From NCBI RefSeq assembly GCF_021375795.1, contig NZ_JAEIOI010000007.1:1-64000 (forward strand): DNA of 64,000 bases. Direction: 5' to 3'. Position numbers and translations under genes: made by a program. Positions 14,152 to 21,996 of the stretch are shown here, in pieces. The notes under the pieces were generated by a model. It was not told where the DNA came from. It worked only from the letters and a program-made list of their open reading frames with translations, and ran no database searches. How positions within the stretch are numbered: position 1 is the stretch's first letter; every line of letters begins with the position of its first letter. The DNA is from Pseudomonas anguilliseptica (lineage in GTDB: Bacteria; Pseudomonadota; Gammaproteobacteria; Pseudomonadales; Pseudomonadaceae).

Positions 14152-14670
14152 TTACTGCGGCGTGCTTTCCAGGGGTTCTGGTACAGGCACTGGAACCACT
14201 TTTACATCGTCCACTTCGCGTTGAATCTGCTCAAGCAGTGAGCCTGGTGCCGGCTTCTCTTCGGCTTTTGGCTGTTGGGTCGTCTGCGGGGTGGTAACGC
14301 CGCTGTCTTCACCGAGAATTGCCTGGTCACGGCTGACGCCCGGCATAAAGTCACCGGACAGGCCTACCAGTTGGTCGTCGGCGTTGAAGTTGACGCTGAC
14401 GCGCTCTTGCAGACGTTGACCGCCGCCGGGCTGGATGCTGTAGAGATAGTCCCAACGATTGGCGTGGAAGGTGTCAGTCAGCAGCGGGTTGCCCATGATA
14501 AACCGCACTTGTTTGCGGGTCATTCCTGGGCGCAACTGGTCTATCATGTCCTGCGTCACGACATTGCCCTGTTGAATGTCGATTTTATAAACCCCGGGGA
14601 ATGAACAACCGGCGAGTGCGAGTAGCCCCGTGAGGGTGAGGCTGGTCAGCAGGAGCTTGGTTTTTTGCAT
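14152..14670 (-). CDS. bamE: outer-membrane assembly lipoprotein BamE (OmlA)
   Basis: A 172-residue lipoprotein of the BAM complex that inserts beta-barrel proteins into the outer membrane. Signal peptide with lipobox LALAGC (Cys about residue 22), then the SmpA/OmlA domain: QGNVVTQDMIDQLRPGMTRKQVRFIMGNPLLTDTFHANRWDYLYS. The C-terminal tail after about residue 108 is Pro/Gln/Glu-rich and disordered, longer than in E. coli. The start at 14670 gives a proper signal peptide; the ATG at 14706 is rejected. Divergent from fur with a 97-base gap, as in P. aeruginosa. Confidence 0.96.
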   Translation of the reverse strand: MQKTKLLLTSLTLTGLLALAGCSFPGVYKIDIQQGNVVTQDMIDQLRPGMTRKQVRFIMGNPLLTDTFHANRWDYLYSIQPGGGQRLQERVSVNFNADDQLVGLSGDFMPGVSRDQAILGEDSGVTTPQTTQQPKAEEKPAPGSLLEQIQREVDDVKVVPVPVPEPLESTPQ

Positions 14671-14767
14671 CGGAGGGTGACTTCCACTATCTTGGCTGGG
14701 CAACATAAACCCGGATCATACCCGCAATAAGGGAAGCTGCGAAGCCGCTTCCGCGAGAAAGCAGACC

Positions 14768-15172
14768 ATGGTTGAAAATAGCGAACTACGCAAGGCTGGC
14801 CTGAAAGTGACCCTGCCACGGGTCAAGATTCTGCAAATGCTCGACTCGGCCGGTCAGCGCCATATGAGTGCAGAAGACGTTTACAAATCCCTGATGGAGG
14901 CGGGCGACGATGTTGGCCTGGCCACTGTTTACCGTGTACTGACTCAGTTCGAAGCCGCAGGTCTGGTGGTGCGCCACAACTTTGATGGTGGTCACGCAGT
15001 ATTTGAACTGGCTGACAGCGGGCACCACGACCACATGGTGTGTGTCGACTCGGGTGAGGTGATCGAGTTCTTTGATCCCGAGATCGAGAGGCGTCAGAAG
15101 GAAATCGTCAAGGAGCACGGCTTCGAGCTGGTCGATCACAATCTGGTGCTGTACGTACGCAAGAAAAGCTGA
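14768..15172 (+). CDS. fur: ferric uptake regulator Fur
   Basis: A 134-residue iron-dependent repressor. N-terminal winged helix (LRKAGLKVTLPRVKILQML ... GLATVYRVLTQFEAAGLV) and C-terminal metal-binding dimer domain (SGHHDHMVCVDSGEVIEFFDPEIE). Only one Cys is present where E. coli Fur has two CxxC motifs, as is usual in pseudomonads, so the structural zinc site of the enteric protein is missing. It represses siderophore and iron-uptake genes when Fe2+ is plentiful. Confidence 0.98.
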   Translation: MVENSELRKAGLKVTLPRVKILQMLDSAGQRHMSAEDVYKSLMEAGDDVGLATVYRVLTQFEAAGLVVRHNFDGGHAVFELADSGHHDHMVCVDSGEVIEFFDPEIERRQKEIVKEHGFELVDHNLVLYVRKKS

Positions 15173-15186
15173 TTACGACTGCTATG

Positions 15187-15215
15187 AAAAAGGCGACCCT
15201 CGGGTCGCCTTTTTG
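15187..15215. terminator. bidirectional terminator
   Basis: Stem AAAAAGGCGACC / GGTCGCCTTTTT with loop CTCG, between the convergent fur and recN genes. Confidence 0.93.
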
Positions 15216-15231
15216 CATTGTGGTGGATTGA

Positions 15232-16905
15232 TCAGGCTTGGGCGCTGCTGACCATTTGTCGCGCGTGGGCCAGGGACTCTTCGGTGAGATCAACGCCGCC
15301 AAGCATGCGGGCGATTTCCTCGACGCGTTCGGCGGGACTTAGCTTGCTGACCGCAGTACGTGTGGCATCGCTGTCACGCACCTTGTGCACGAACAGGTGC
15401 TGGTGCCCTTGCGCGGCAACCTGTGGCAGGTGGGTGACAGTCAGCACCTGGCCGCGTTCACCGAGGCGGCGCAGCAGTTGCCCCACCACTTCGGCGGTGG
15501 GGCCGCCGATACCAACGTCGACTTCGTCGAACACCAGTGTGGGTACCCGTGAGGTTTGTGCGGTGATCACCTGAATCGCCAGGCTGATGCGTGACAATTC
15601 ACCGCCCGAGGCCACTTTGGCCAGGGCTTTCAGCGGTTGGCCAGGGTTGGCGCTGACCAGAAACTCCAGTTGTTCCAGGCCATTAGGCTGCGGTTCACTG
15701 CTGCTGTTGGTCGTTAGCTTGATGGTGAAGCGCCCGCCTGGCATGCCAAGGGTCTGCATTTCCTGTTCGACTGCACTGGCCAGCTGGCTGGCAGCGCTAT
15801 GGCGCAGGGCGCTCAGTTCGGCGGCTTTTTCCTGGTAGTGCCGTTCAAAAGCGGCCAATTCTTCGCTCAGGCGCTCGGCGGCCTGGTCGTCGGCATTCAG
15901 GCTCTCCAGCTCTTCGAACAGTTGCTGTTGCATGGCACCCAGTTCGCTGGGCTGAATGCGGTGCTTGCGCGCCAGGGTGTAGATCGCGTCCAGGCGTTCT
16001 TCCATCTGTTGCAGGCGTTCCGGGTCAGCCTCGAAGTGATCGAGGAAACGATTGAGCTCACCAACCGCTTCTTCGATCTGGATCTGTGCACTGGCCAGTA
16101 GGTTGCTGGCTTCGCTCAATGCGCCTGGCTGACCCTTGAATGCGCCGAGGCGATTCAGGCTGCTGGTCAGGGCGGACAGCACGTTGCCCGCGTCATTCTC
16201 GCTGCATTGTTCGATCACCAGGCGGCAGGCACTGAGCAGGCTTTCGGCGTTGGTCAGGTTTTTGTGTTCCTGCTCCAACTGCTCAAGTTCGTCTTCGCCC
16301 AAGGCCAGGTTGTCGAGCTCTTCCAGCTGATAGCTGAGCAGTTGATGACGGGCACGCTGTTCGTCGCCGATGTTGGAGACGCGCTCCAGTTCGTTGCGCG
16401 TCTGCTTCCAGCGCTGTGCGGCGAGTTGCACCTGGCGCGCCAGCTCCTGGCTGCCGGCGTACTCGTCGAGCAGGCGGCGGTGAGTGTCGGCCTTGAGCAG
16501 CGACTGGTGTTCATGCTGACTGTGGATATCGATCAGCAGTTCGCCCAGCGCTTTGAGGTCGCCTTGTGGGCAGGGTGCGCCATTGATATAGCCGCGCGAG
16601 CGGCCTTCGGCGGTGATCACCCGGCGCAGGATGCAGGGGCCGTCATTGTCCAGGTCGCGCTCGGCCAACCAGGCGCGGGCTTCGGGGATATCGGTCAGGT
16701 CAAAGCTGGCGAGGATGTCGGCCTTGTCCGCACCGGGACGCACCACGCCACTGTCAGCGCGATCACCCAGGGTCAAGCCAAGGGCGTCGAGCATGATCGA
16801 TTTACCCGCACCGGTCTCACCGCTGATCACGCTCATGCCGGTGTCCAGCTCTAGATCAAGGTGTTCAACGATGGCGTAGTTGTGTACGGACAGGTGCACC
16901 AGCAT
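15232..16905 (-). CDS. recN: DNA repair protein RecN
   Basis: A 557-residue SMC-like ATPase that acts in double-strand-break repair. Walker A GETGAGKS (about 30-37) near the N-terminus, a long central coiled coil (about 150-380, rich in Leu, Glu and Gln), ABC signature region KVASGGELSRISLAI and Walker B TLVFDEVDVGIGG near the C-terminus. A LexA box lies 25 bases upstream of the start, so the gene is an SOS gene. Divergent from grpE. Confidence 0.97.
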   Translation of the reverse strand: MLVHLSVHNYAIVEHLDLELDTGMSVISGETGAGKSIMLDALGLTLGDRADSGVVRPGADKADILASFDLTDIPEARAWLAERDLDNDGPCILRRVITAEGRSRGYINGAPCPQGDLKALGELLIDIHSQHEHQSLLKADTHRRLLDEYAGSQELARQVQLAAQRWKQTRNELERVSNIGDEQRARHQLLSYQLEELDNLALGEDELEQLEQEHKNLTNAESLLSACRLVIEQCSENDAGNVLSALTSSLNRLGAFKGQPGALSEASNLLASAQIQIEEAVGELNRFLDHFEADPERLQQMEERLDAIYTLARKHRIQPSELGAMQQQLFEELESLNADDQAAERLSEELAAFERHYQEKAAELSALRHSAASQLASAVEQEMQTLGMPGGRFTIKLTTNSSSEPQPNGLEQLEFLVSANPGQPLKALAKVASGGELSRISLAIQVITAQTSRVPTLVFDEVDVGIGGPTAEVVGQLLRRLGERGQVLTVTHLPQVAAQGHQHLFVHKVRDSDATRTAVSKLSPAERVEEIARMLGGVDLTEESLAHARQMVSSAQA

Positions 16906-16929
16906 GGCGAGGGCCTCCCAAGTTCATGT

Positions 16930-16945
16930 CTGGTTATTTATACAG
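16930..16945 (-). promoter_or_regulatory. LexA (SOS) box of recN
   Basis: On the minus strand CTGTATAAATAACCAG, matching CTG-N10-CAG with the AT-rich centre of the LexA consensus. It is 25 bases before the recN ATG. It predicts repression by LexA and induction by DNA damage. Confidence 0.88.
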
Positions 16946-16979
16946 TGTTTTTTTGTGGGCTGACAATCCGTACGCGGTC

Positions 16980-17007
16980 CTTGAAACCACATTTTTTGGC
17001 CCCATAT
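16980..17007 (+). promoter_or_regulatory. sigma-32 heat-shock promoter of grpE-dnaK-dnaJ
   Basis: CTTGAAA (16980-16986), 13-base spacer, CCCCATAT (17000-17007): a near-perfect RpoH promoter 53 bases before grpE. Confidence 0.92.
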
Positions 17008-17060
17008 AGCGGTCAGACACGTGAGTTGAGGCTCGCGTCGAATTTCAAGAGGAGAGACGC

Positions 17061-17630
17061 ATGGCTGACGAACAGACCCTGGATACGCAGAACCCCGATG
17101 TACAAACAGCTGCCGACGCGGCTGCGGGCGATGACCTGGTTGCCCGCGTGCAAGCGCTGGAAGAGCAACTGGCCACTGCGCAGGATCAGTCGCTGCGCAT
17201 GGCTGCCGATCTGCAGAACGTGCGCCGCCGCGCCGAGCAGGATGTCGAGAAGGCACACAAGTTCGCCCTGGAAAAATTCGCCAACGACCTGCTACCGGTG
17301 GTGGACAGCCTGGAGCGTGGCCTTGAGCTGTCGAATCCGGACGATGAGGCGATCAAGGCGGTGCGTGAAGGCATGGAGCTGACGCTCAAGCTGTTCCACG
17401 ACACCCTCAAGCGTTTCCAGCTGGAGGCGATTGATCCACACGGTGCACCGTTCAACCCTGAGCATCACCAGGCCATGGCGCTGCAGGAAAGCACCCATGT
17501 CGAGCCCAACAGTGTGCTCAAGGTGTTCCAGAAGGGTTACATGCTCAATGGTCGTCTGCTGCGCCCCGCGATGGTGGTGGTCAGCAAGGCGCCGGCCGAA
17601 GCGCCACCATCGATTGATGAGCAGGCTTGA
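17061..17630 (+). CDS. grpE: nucleotide exchange factor GrpE
   Basis: A 189-residue co-chaperone that releases ADP from DnaK. Acidic N-terminal part, long dimerising coiled coil (about 30-85, LVARVQALEEQLATAQDQSLRMAADLQNVRRRAEQDVEKAHKFALEKFANDLLPVVDSLERGL) and C-terminal beta domain (NPEHHQAMALQES ... VLKVFQKGYMLNGRLLRPAMVVVSK). First gene after the sigma-32 promoter; a ribosome-binding site AAGAGGAGAG precedes the ATG. Confidence 0.98.
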   Translation: MADEQTLDTQNPDVQTAADAAAGDDLVARVQALEEQLATAQDQSLRMAADLQNVRRRAEQDVEKAHKFALEKFANDLLPVVDSLERGLELSNPDDEAIKAVREGMELTLKLFHDTLKRFQLEAIDPHGAPFNPEHHQAMALQESTHVEPNSVLKVFQKGYMLNGRLLRPAMVVVSKAPAEAPPSIDEQA

Positions 17631-17676
17631 AATTCGTCAGGCAGCCCCCATTAAACAGTCAAGCGTTTTAGTGCTA

Positions 17677-17702
17677 CCGCCGCTGACCAGTTACAGCGGC
17701 GG
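17677..17702 (+). other. stem-loop upstream of dnaK
   Basis: CCGCCGCTG (17677-17685) pairs with CAGCGGCGG (17694-17702) around an 8-base loop. No T-tract follows, so it is not a terminator. It sits about 20 bases before the dnaK ribosome-binding site and could mark an mRNA processing or stability site. Confidence 0.6.
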
Positions 17703-17729
17703 AATTATCAAAGTTTCGGGAGAGTGAAT

Positions 17730-19646
17730 ATGGGCAAAATTATTGGTATCGACCTGGGGACCACCAACTCCTGCGTCTCTATTCTGGAAAACGGCAGCGT
17801 CAAGGTTATCGAGAACGCCGAAGGCGCACGCACCACGCCATCGATCATCGCTTACGCCAATGATGGCGAAATTCTGGTAGGTCAGTCGGCCAAGCGTCAG
17901 GCAGTGACCAACCCGCACAACACCCTGTATGCGGTAAAGCGTCTGATCGGCCGTCGCTTCGAAGAAGACGTGGTACAGAAAGACATCCAGATGGTGCCGT
18001 ACAAGATCGCCAAGGCGGACAACGGTGACGCCTGGGTGGAAGTCAACGGCCAGAAAATGGCGCCGCCGCAAATCAGCGCCGAAGTGCTGAAGAAAATGAA
18101 GAAGACCGCCGAAGACTACCTCGGTGAGGCGGTTACTGAGGCCGTGATCACTGTTCCGGCTTACTTCAACGACAGCCAGCGCCAGGCCACCAAGGACGCC
18201 GGCCGTATTGCCGGTCTGGACGTCAAACGCATCATCAACGAACCGACCGCAGCCGCGCTGGCCTATGGTATGGACAAGGCCAAGGGCGACCACACCGTGA
18301 TCGTCTATGACCTGGGTGGCGGTACCTTCGACGTATCGGTGATCGAAATCGCTGAAGTCGATGGCGAGCACCAGTTCGAAGTGTTGGCCACCAACGGTGA
18401 CACTTTCCTCGGCGGTGAAGACTTTGACATTCGTCTGATCGACTACCTCGTTGACGAATTCAAGAAAGAAAGCGGCATGAACCTCAAGGGTGACCCGCTG
18501 GCCATGCAGCGCCTGAAAGAAGCTGCTGAGAAGGCCAAGATCGAGCTGTCTTCCAGCCAGTCGACCGACGTCAACCTGCCGTACATCACTGCAGACGCGA
18601 GCGGGCCGAAGCACCTTAATGTGAAGATTTCCCGCGCCAAGCTGGAAGCCCTGGTTGAGGATCTGGTGCAGCGCACCATCGAGCCTTGCCGCATCGCGCT
18701 GAAAGATGCCGGCATCGACGTGGGTTCGATCAACGACGTGATTCTGGTCGGTGGTCAGACCCGTATGCCGCTGGTGCAGAAAACCGTGGCTGACTTCTTC
18801 GGCAAAGAAGCCCGCAAGGACGTCAACCCCGACGAAGCCGTAGCCATGGGGGCAGCCATTCAGGGTGCCGTTCTGGCTGGTGACGTCAAGGACGTACTGC
18901 TGCTGGACGTCAGCCCGCTGACTCTGGGTATCGAAACCATGGGTGGCGTGATGACGGCGCTGATCGAGAAGAACACCACCATTCCGACCAAGAAGTCGCA
19001 GGTGTTCTCCACTGCGGACGACAACCAGGGCGCGGTGACCATTCACGTGCTGCAGGGCGAGCGTAAGCAAGCCAGCGGTAACAAGTCGCTGGGCAAGTTT
19101 GACCTGGCCGAGATTCCGCCAGCGCCGCGCGGAGTGCCGCAGATCGAAGTGACCTTCGACATTGACGCCAACGGCATCCTGCACGTCAGTGCGAAGGACA
19201 AGGCCACTGGCAAGTCGCAGTCCATCGTGATCAAGGCCAACTCCGGTCTGTCCGAGGAAGAGATCCAGCAAATGGTGCGTGACGCCGAGGCCAATGCCGA
19301 GGAAGACCGCAAGTTTGAGGAGCTGGCCGGTGCGCGTAACCAGGGCGATCAGTTGGTGCATGCCACCCGCAAGATGATCACCGAAGCGGGCGACAAGGCC
19401 ACGGCTGATGAGAAAGCAGCCATCGAAACCGCATTGAGCGCGCTGGAAGTAGCGATCAAGGGTGACGACAAGGCCGAGATCGAAGCCAAGATGACTGCGC
19501 TGTCCGAAGTGACTGCATCGCTGGCGCAAAAAATGTACGCCGAGCAGCCACAGCCGGGTGCTCAGGCGGCCGGTGGCGAGCAAGCCAAGGACGCAGCGGA
19601 CGACGTGGTCGACGCTGAGTTCGAAGAGGTCAAAGACAACAAGTAA
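17730..19646 (+). CDS. dnaK: chaperone protein DnaK (Hsp70)
   Basis: A 638-residue Hsp70. N-terminal ATPase domain with GIDLGTTNSCV (about 6-16), DLGGGTFDVS and GGQTRMP; substrate-binding domain from about residue 390 (DVSPLTLGIETMGG); helical lid and the acidic C-terminus EFEEVKDNK. It folds nascent and stress-denatured proteins with DnaJ and GrpE. The ATG at 17730 after GGGAGAGTG is chosen; an in-frame ATG two codons upstream is possible. Confidence 0.99.
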   Translation: MGKIIGIDLGTTNSCVSILENGSVKVIENAEGARTTPSIIAYANDGEILVGQSAKRQAVTNPHNTLYAVKRLIGRRFEEDVVQKDIQMVPYKIAKADNGDAWVEVNGQKMAPPQISAEVLKKMKKTAEDYLGEAVTEAVITVPAYFNDSQRQATKDAGRIAGLDVKRIINEPTAAALAYGMDKAKGDHTVIVYDLGGGTFDVSVIEIAEVDGEHQFEVLATNGDTFLGGEDFDIRLIDYLVDEFKKESGMNLKGDPLAMQRLKEAAEKAKIELSSSQSTDVNLPYITADASGPKHLNVKISRAKLEALVEDLVQRTIEPCRIALKDAGIDVGSINDVILVGGQTRMPLVQKTVADFFGKEARKDVNPDEAVAMGAAIQGAVLAGDVKDVLLLDVSPLTLGIETMGGVMTALIEKNTTIPTKKSQVFSTADDNQGAVTIHVLQGERKQASGNKSLGKFDLAEIPPAPRGVPQIEVTFDIDANGILHVSAKDKATGKSQSIVIKANSGLSEEEIQQMVRDAEANAEEDRKFEELAGARNQGDQLVHATRKMITEAGDKATADEKAAIETALSALEVAIKGDDKAEIEAKMTALSEVTASLAQKMYAEQPQPGAQAAGGEQAKDAADDVVDAEFEEVKDNK

Positions 19647-19667
19647 GCGCAAGCTTATGCCGCTCTG

Positions 19668-19695
19668 GCCGGGTGTGGCGCAAGCCACGCCCGGC
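19668..19695 (+). other. stem-loop in the dnaK-dnaJ gap
   Basis: GCCGGGTGTGGC (19668-19679) and GCCACGCCCGGC (19684-19695) form an 12-pair stem (one G-U type pair) with a GCAA tetraloop. No T-tract follows, so it probably stabilises the dnaK message or attenuates dnaJ instead of fully ending transcription. Confidence 0.65.
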
Positions 19696-19706
19696 ATGAT
19701 CCGCCG

Positions 19707-19726
19707 CGCGGGAGCTTGCTCCCGCG
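19707..19726. repeat. REP-like palindrome between dnaK and dnaJ
   Basis: CGCGGGAGCTTGCTCCCGCG, a 20-base inverted repeat (8-bp arms). Sequences of this type (GGGAGC...GCTCCC) resemble extragenic palindromes scattered in pseudomonad genomes. It is immediately next to the preceding stem-loop. Confidence 0.6.
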
Positions 19727-19768
19727 TTGGCGTGTCTGGAGTAGACGATTTGAAGGTGTTGAAGACTT

Positions 19769-20905
19769 ATGGCTAAACGTGACTATTACGAGGTGCTCGG
19801 TGTCGAGCGCGGTGCCAGCGAAGCGGAGCTGAAAAAGGCTTACCGCCGTCTGGCCATGAAGTATCACCCGGATCGCAATCCCGACGATAAAGCCTCGGAA
19901 GAGAAGTTCAAGGAAGCCAACGAGGCTTACGAAGTGCTTTCCGATGCCGCCAAGCGCTCGGCTTATGACCAGTATGGTCATGCCGGTGTTGATCCGCAGA
20001 TGGGTGGCGGGGGCGGTGGTGCGGGCTTCGGTGGGGCGAACTTCTCCGATATTTTTGGCGATGTGTTCAGTGATTTCTTCGGCGGTGGCGGTGGTCGTGG
20101 TGGTCAGCGCGGCGGTGCGCAGCGCGGCAGTGACCTGCGTTACACCCTGGAGCTGGATCTGGAAGAGGCGGTGCGTGGCACCACGGTAACCATTCGCGTG
20201 CCGACTCTGGTCAACTGCAAACCATGCGATGGTACCGGGGCGAAGAAGGGCACCAGTCCGGTGACCTGTACCACCTGTGGCGGGATCGGCCAGGTGCGCA
20301 TGCAACAGGGCTTCTTCTCGGTACAGCAGACCTGTCCACGTTGCCACGGCAGCGGCAAGATGATTACTGATCCGTGCGGTTCTTGCCATGGCCATGGCCG
20401 TGTGGAAGAACACAAGACCCTGTCGGTTAAAGTGCCGGCTGGCGTGGATACCGGTGATCGTATTCGCCTGTCCGGCGAAGGTGAGGCGGGCGCCATGGGT
20501 GGCCCATCAGGCGACCTTTACGTCGTGGTGAATGTGCGCGAGCACGCGATCTTCCAGCGTGACGGCAAGCACCTGTACTGCGAAGTGCCGATCAGCTTTG
20601 CCGATGCAGCCCTGGGTGGCGAGCTGGAAGTACCGACCCTCGATGGTCGGGTCAAGCTGAAAATCCCGGAAGGTACGCAGACCGGCAAGATGTTCCGCCT
20701 GCGCGGCAAGGGCGTTGCGCCGGTGCGCGGTGGTGGTGCCGGTGATCTGATGTGCAAGGTGGCGGTGGAAACCCCGGTCAACCTGGATCGTCGTCAGCGC
20801 GAACTGCTGGATGAATTCCGCAAGACCCTGGAAGGCGACAGCTCGCACTCGCCGAAAGCCAATGGCTGGTTCGAAGGTGTTAAGCGCTTCTTTGGCGACC
20901 TGTAA
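19769..20905 (+). CDS. dnaJ: chaperone protein DnaJ (Hsp40)
   Basis: A 378-residue type I Hsp40 that delivers substrates to DnaK and stimulates its ATPase. J-domain (residues 1-70) with HPD in MKYHPDRNP; Gly/Phe-rich linker (about 76-118); four zinc repeats CKPCDGTG, CTTCGGIG, CPRCHGSG and CGSCHGHG (about 151-213); C-terminal substrate-binding domains. Third gene of the heat-shock cluster; the 122-base gap from dnaK carries two hairpins. Confidence 0.99.
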   Translation: MAKRDYYEVLGVERGASEAELKKAYRRLAMKYHPDRNPDDKASEEKFKEANEAYEVLSDAAKRSAYDQYGHAGVDPQMGGGGGGAGFGGANFSDIFGDVFSDFFGGGGGRGGQRGGAQRGSDLRYTLELDLEEAVRGTTVTIRVPTLVNCKPCDGTGAKKGTSPVTCTTCGGIGQVRMQQGFFSVQQTCPRCHGSGKMITDPCGSCHGHGRVEEHKTLSVKVPAGVDTGDRIRLSGEGEAGAMGGPSGDLYVVVNVREHAIFQRDGKHLYCEVPISFADAALGGELEVPTLDGRVKLKIPEGTQTGKMFRLRGKGVAPVRGGGAGDLMCKVAVETPVNLDRRQRELLDEFRKTLEGDSSHSPKANGWFEGVKRFFGDL

Positions 20906-20976
20906 ATCCCGCTGACAGGCTGCTCGCTCGCTAAATGGCGGCTGCAGTCTGTGGCGACAGCTTGGAGCTGATAGCT

Positions 20977-21780
20977 ATGCAACGTATTGCTGTGATGGGC
21001 GCCGCCGGGCGCATGGGCAAGACCCTGATCGAGGCCGTGCAGTTGGTCGATGGCGCAAGCCTGAGCGCGGCGATCGATCGTGCTGACAGCAGTCTGGTCG
21101 GCGCGGATGTCGGTGAGCTGGTGGCGCAGGGCAAGATCGGCGTCAACCTGGCCGGCGATCTGAATGCGGTGCTCGATCAGTTCGATGTGCTGATCGATTT
21201 CACTCACCCATCGGTCACCCTGAAGAACCTGGAAATCTGCCGTCAGGCCGGTAAATCCATGGTGATCGGCACCACCGGTTTTTCCCCGGAAGAAAAGCAG
21301 TTGTTGGCTGAGGCCGGTAAGCAGATTCCGATCGTGTTTGCTGCCAACTTCAGTGTCGGCGTCAACCTGTGCCTGAAGTTGCTCGACACTGCGGCACGGG
21401 TGCTGGGCGATGACGTGGATATTGAAATCATCGAAGCCCATCATCGCCACAAGGTCGATGCGCCGTCTGGCACCGCCTTGCGTATGGGGGAGGTGGTGGC
21501 CAATGCCCTGGGGCGCGATCTGCAGAAAGTCGCGGTCTACGGTCGCGAAGGCCAGACCGGTGCGCGTGAGCGTGAAACCATTGGCTTTGCCACGGTGCGT
21601 GCTGGCGATGTGGTCGGCGATCACACCGTACTGTTCGCCGCCGATGGCGAGCGCGTGGAGATCACCCACAAAGCCTCGAGCCGTATGACCTTCGCCAAAG
21701 GTGCGGTGCGTGCAGCTCTGTGGCTGCAGGATCGCCAGCCTGGGCTGTACGACATGCAGGATGTTCTCGGCCTGAACTGA
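20977..21780 (+). CDS. dapB: 4-hydroxy-tetrahydrodipicolinate reductase
   Basis: A 267-residue NAD(P)H-dependent enzyme of the lysine/meso-diaminopimelate pathway, which supplies peptidoglycan. Nucleotide-binding loop GAAGRMG (about 8-14) and catalytic region EAHHRHKVDAPSGTAL are both clear. The ATG at 20977 after TTGGAGC is used; the frame extends upstream to 20935 but the extra 14 residues do not belong to the family. It follows dnaJ by 71 bases. Confidence 0.97.
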   Translation: MQRIAVMGAAGRMGKTLIEAVQLVDGASLSAAIDRADSSLVGADVGELVAQGKIGVNLAGDLNAVLDQFDVLIDFTHPSVTLKNLEICRQAGKSMVIGTTGFSPEEKQLLAEAGKQIPIVFAANFSVGVNLCLKLLDTAARVLGDDVDIEIIEAHHRHKVDAPSGTALRMGEVVANALGRDLQKVAVYGREGQTGARERETIGFATVRAGDVVGDHTVLFAADGERVEITHKASSRMTFAKGAVRAALWLQDRQPGLYDMQDVLGLN

Positions 21781-21796
21781 GGCATGCTGTCGCATT

Positions 21797-21814
21797 GGCG
21801 CAGTTAACTGCGCC
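21797..21814. other. 18-bp perfect palindrome after dapB
   Basis: GGCGCAGTTAACTGCGCC, fully self-complementary, 16 bases after the dapB stop. It could form a hairpin ending the dapB message (no T-tract) or be a protein-binding site in the carA upstream region. Confidence 0.6.
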
Positions 21815-21865
21815 TTGCCTGCAACTGGCGGTGGACCGAAAAGGGACTTTCCTGTAAGCTTTCTG

Positions 21866-21885
21866 CTTTAGTGTGTCCACTAAAG
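21866..21885. promoter_or_regulatory. inverted repeat in the carA leader
   Basis: CTTTAGTG (21866-21873) and CACTAAAG (21878-21885) with a 4-base centre, about 26 bases before the carA attenuator. It may be an operator or an RNA hairpin of the leader. Confidence 0.5.
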
Positions 21886-21894
21886 TTGCGCAGA

Positions 21895-21996
21895 ATGAAT
21901 CAGATAAAGAAGCGGGGTGACGGTCGATACGTCATCCCGCTTTTTTACAATCTGCGTTTGCTTCACGTTTTGATTTTCGGAGGTTTTCTTGAGTAA
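21895..21996 (+). CDS. possible carA leader peptide
   Basis: A 33-codon frame from ATG at 21895 reads MNQIKKRGDGRYVIPLFY and continues, hydrophobic, to a TAA at 21994 that overlaps the carA start codon. It runs through the terminator hairpin, the arrangement seen in the E. coli pyrBI leader peptide. No good ribosome-binding site is visible, so translation is uncertain. Confidence 0.35.
   Translation: MNQIKKRGDGRYVIPLFYNLRLLHVLIFGGFLE
21912..21946 (+). terminator. terminator/attenuator in front of carA
   Basis: GCGGGGTGACG (21912-21922) pairs along 11 bases with CGTCATCCCGC (21930-21940), followed by TTTTTT. It is a textbook intrinsic terminator only 43 bases before the carA start, so it probably works as an attenuator of carAB and also stops read-through from dapB. 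Confidence 0.85.

Noticed and set aside
17691..19697. Open frame of 668 codons antisense to dnaK
   Set aside because: Shadow of the dnaK codon pattern; no family resemblance and the sense gene is certain.
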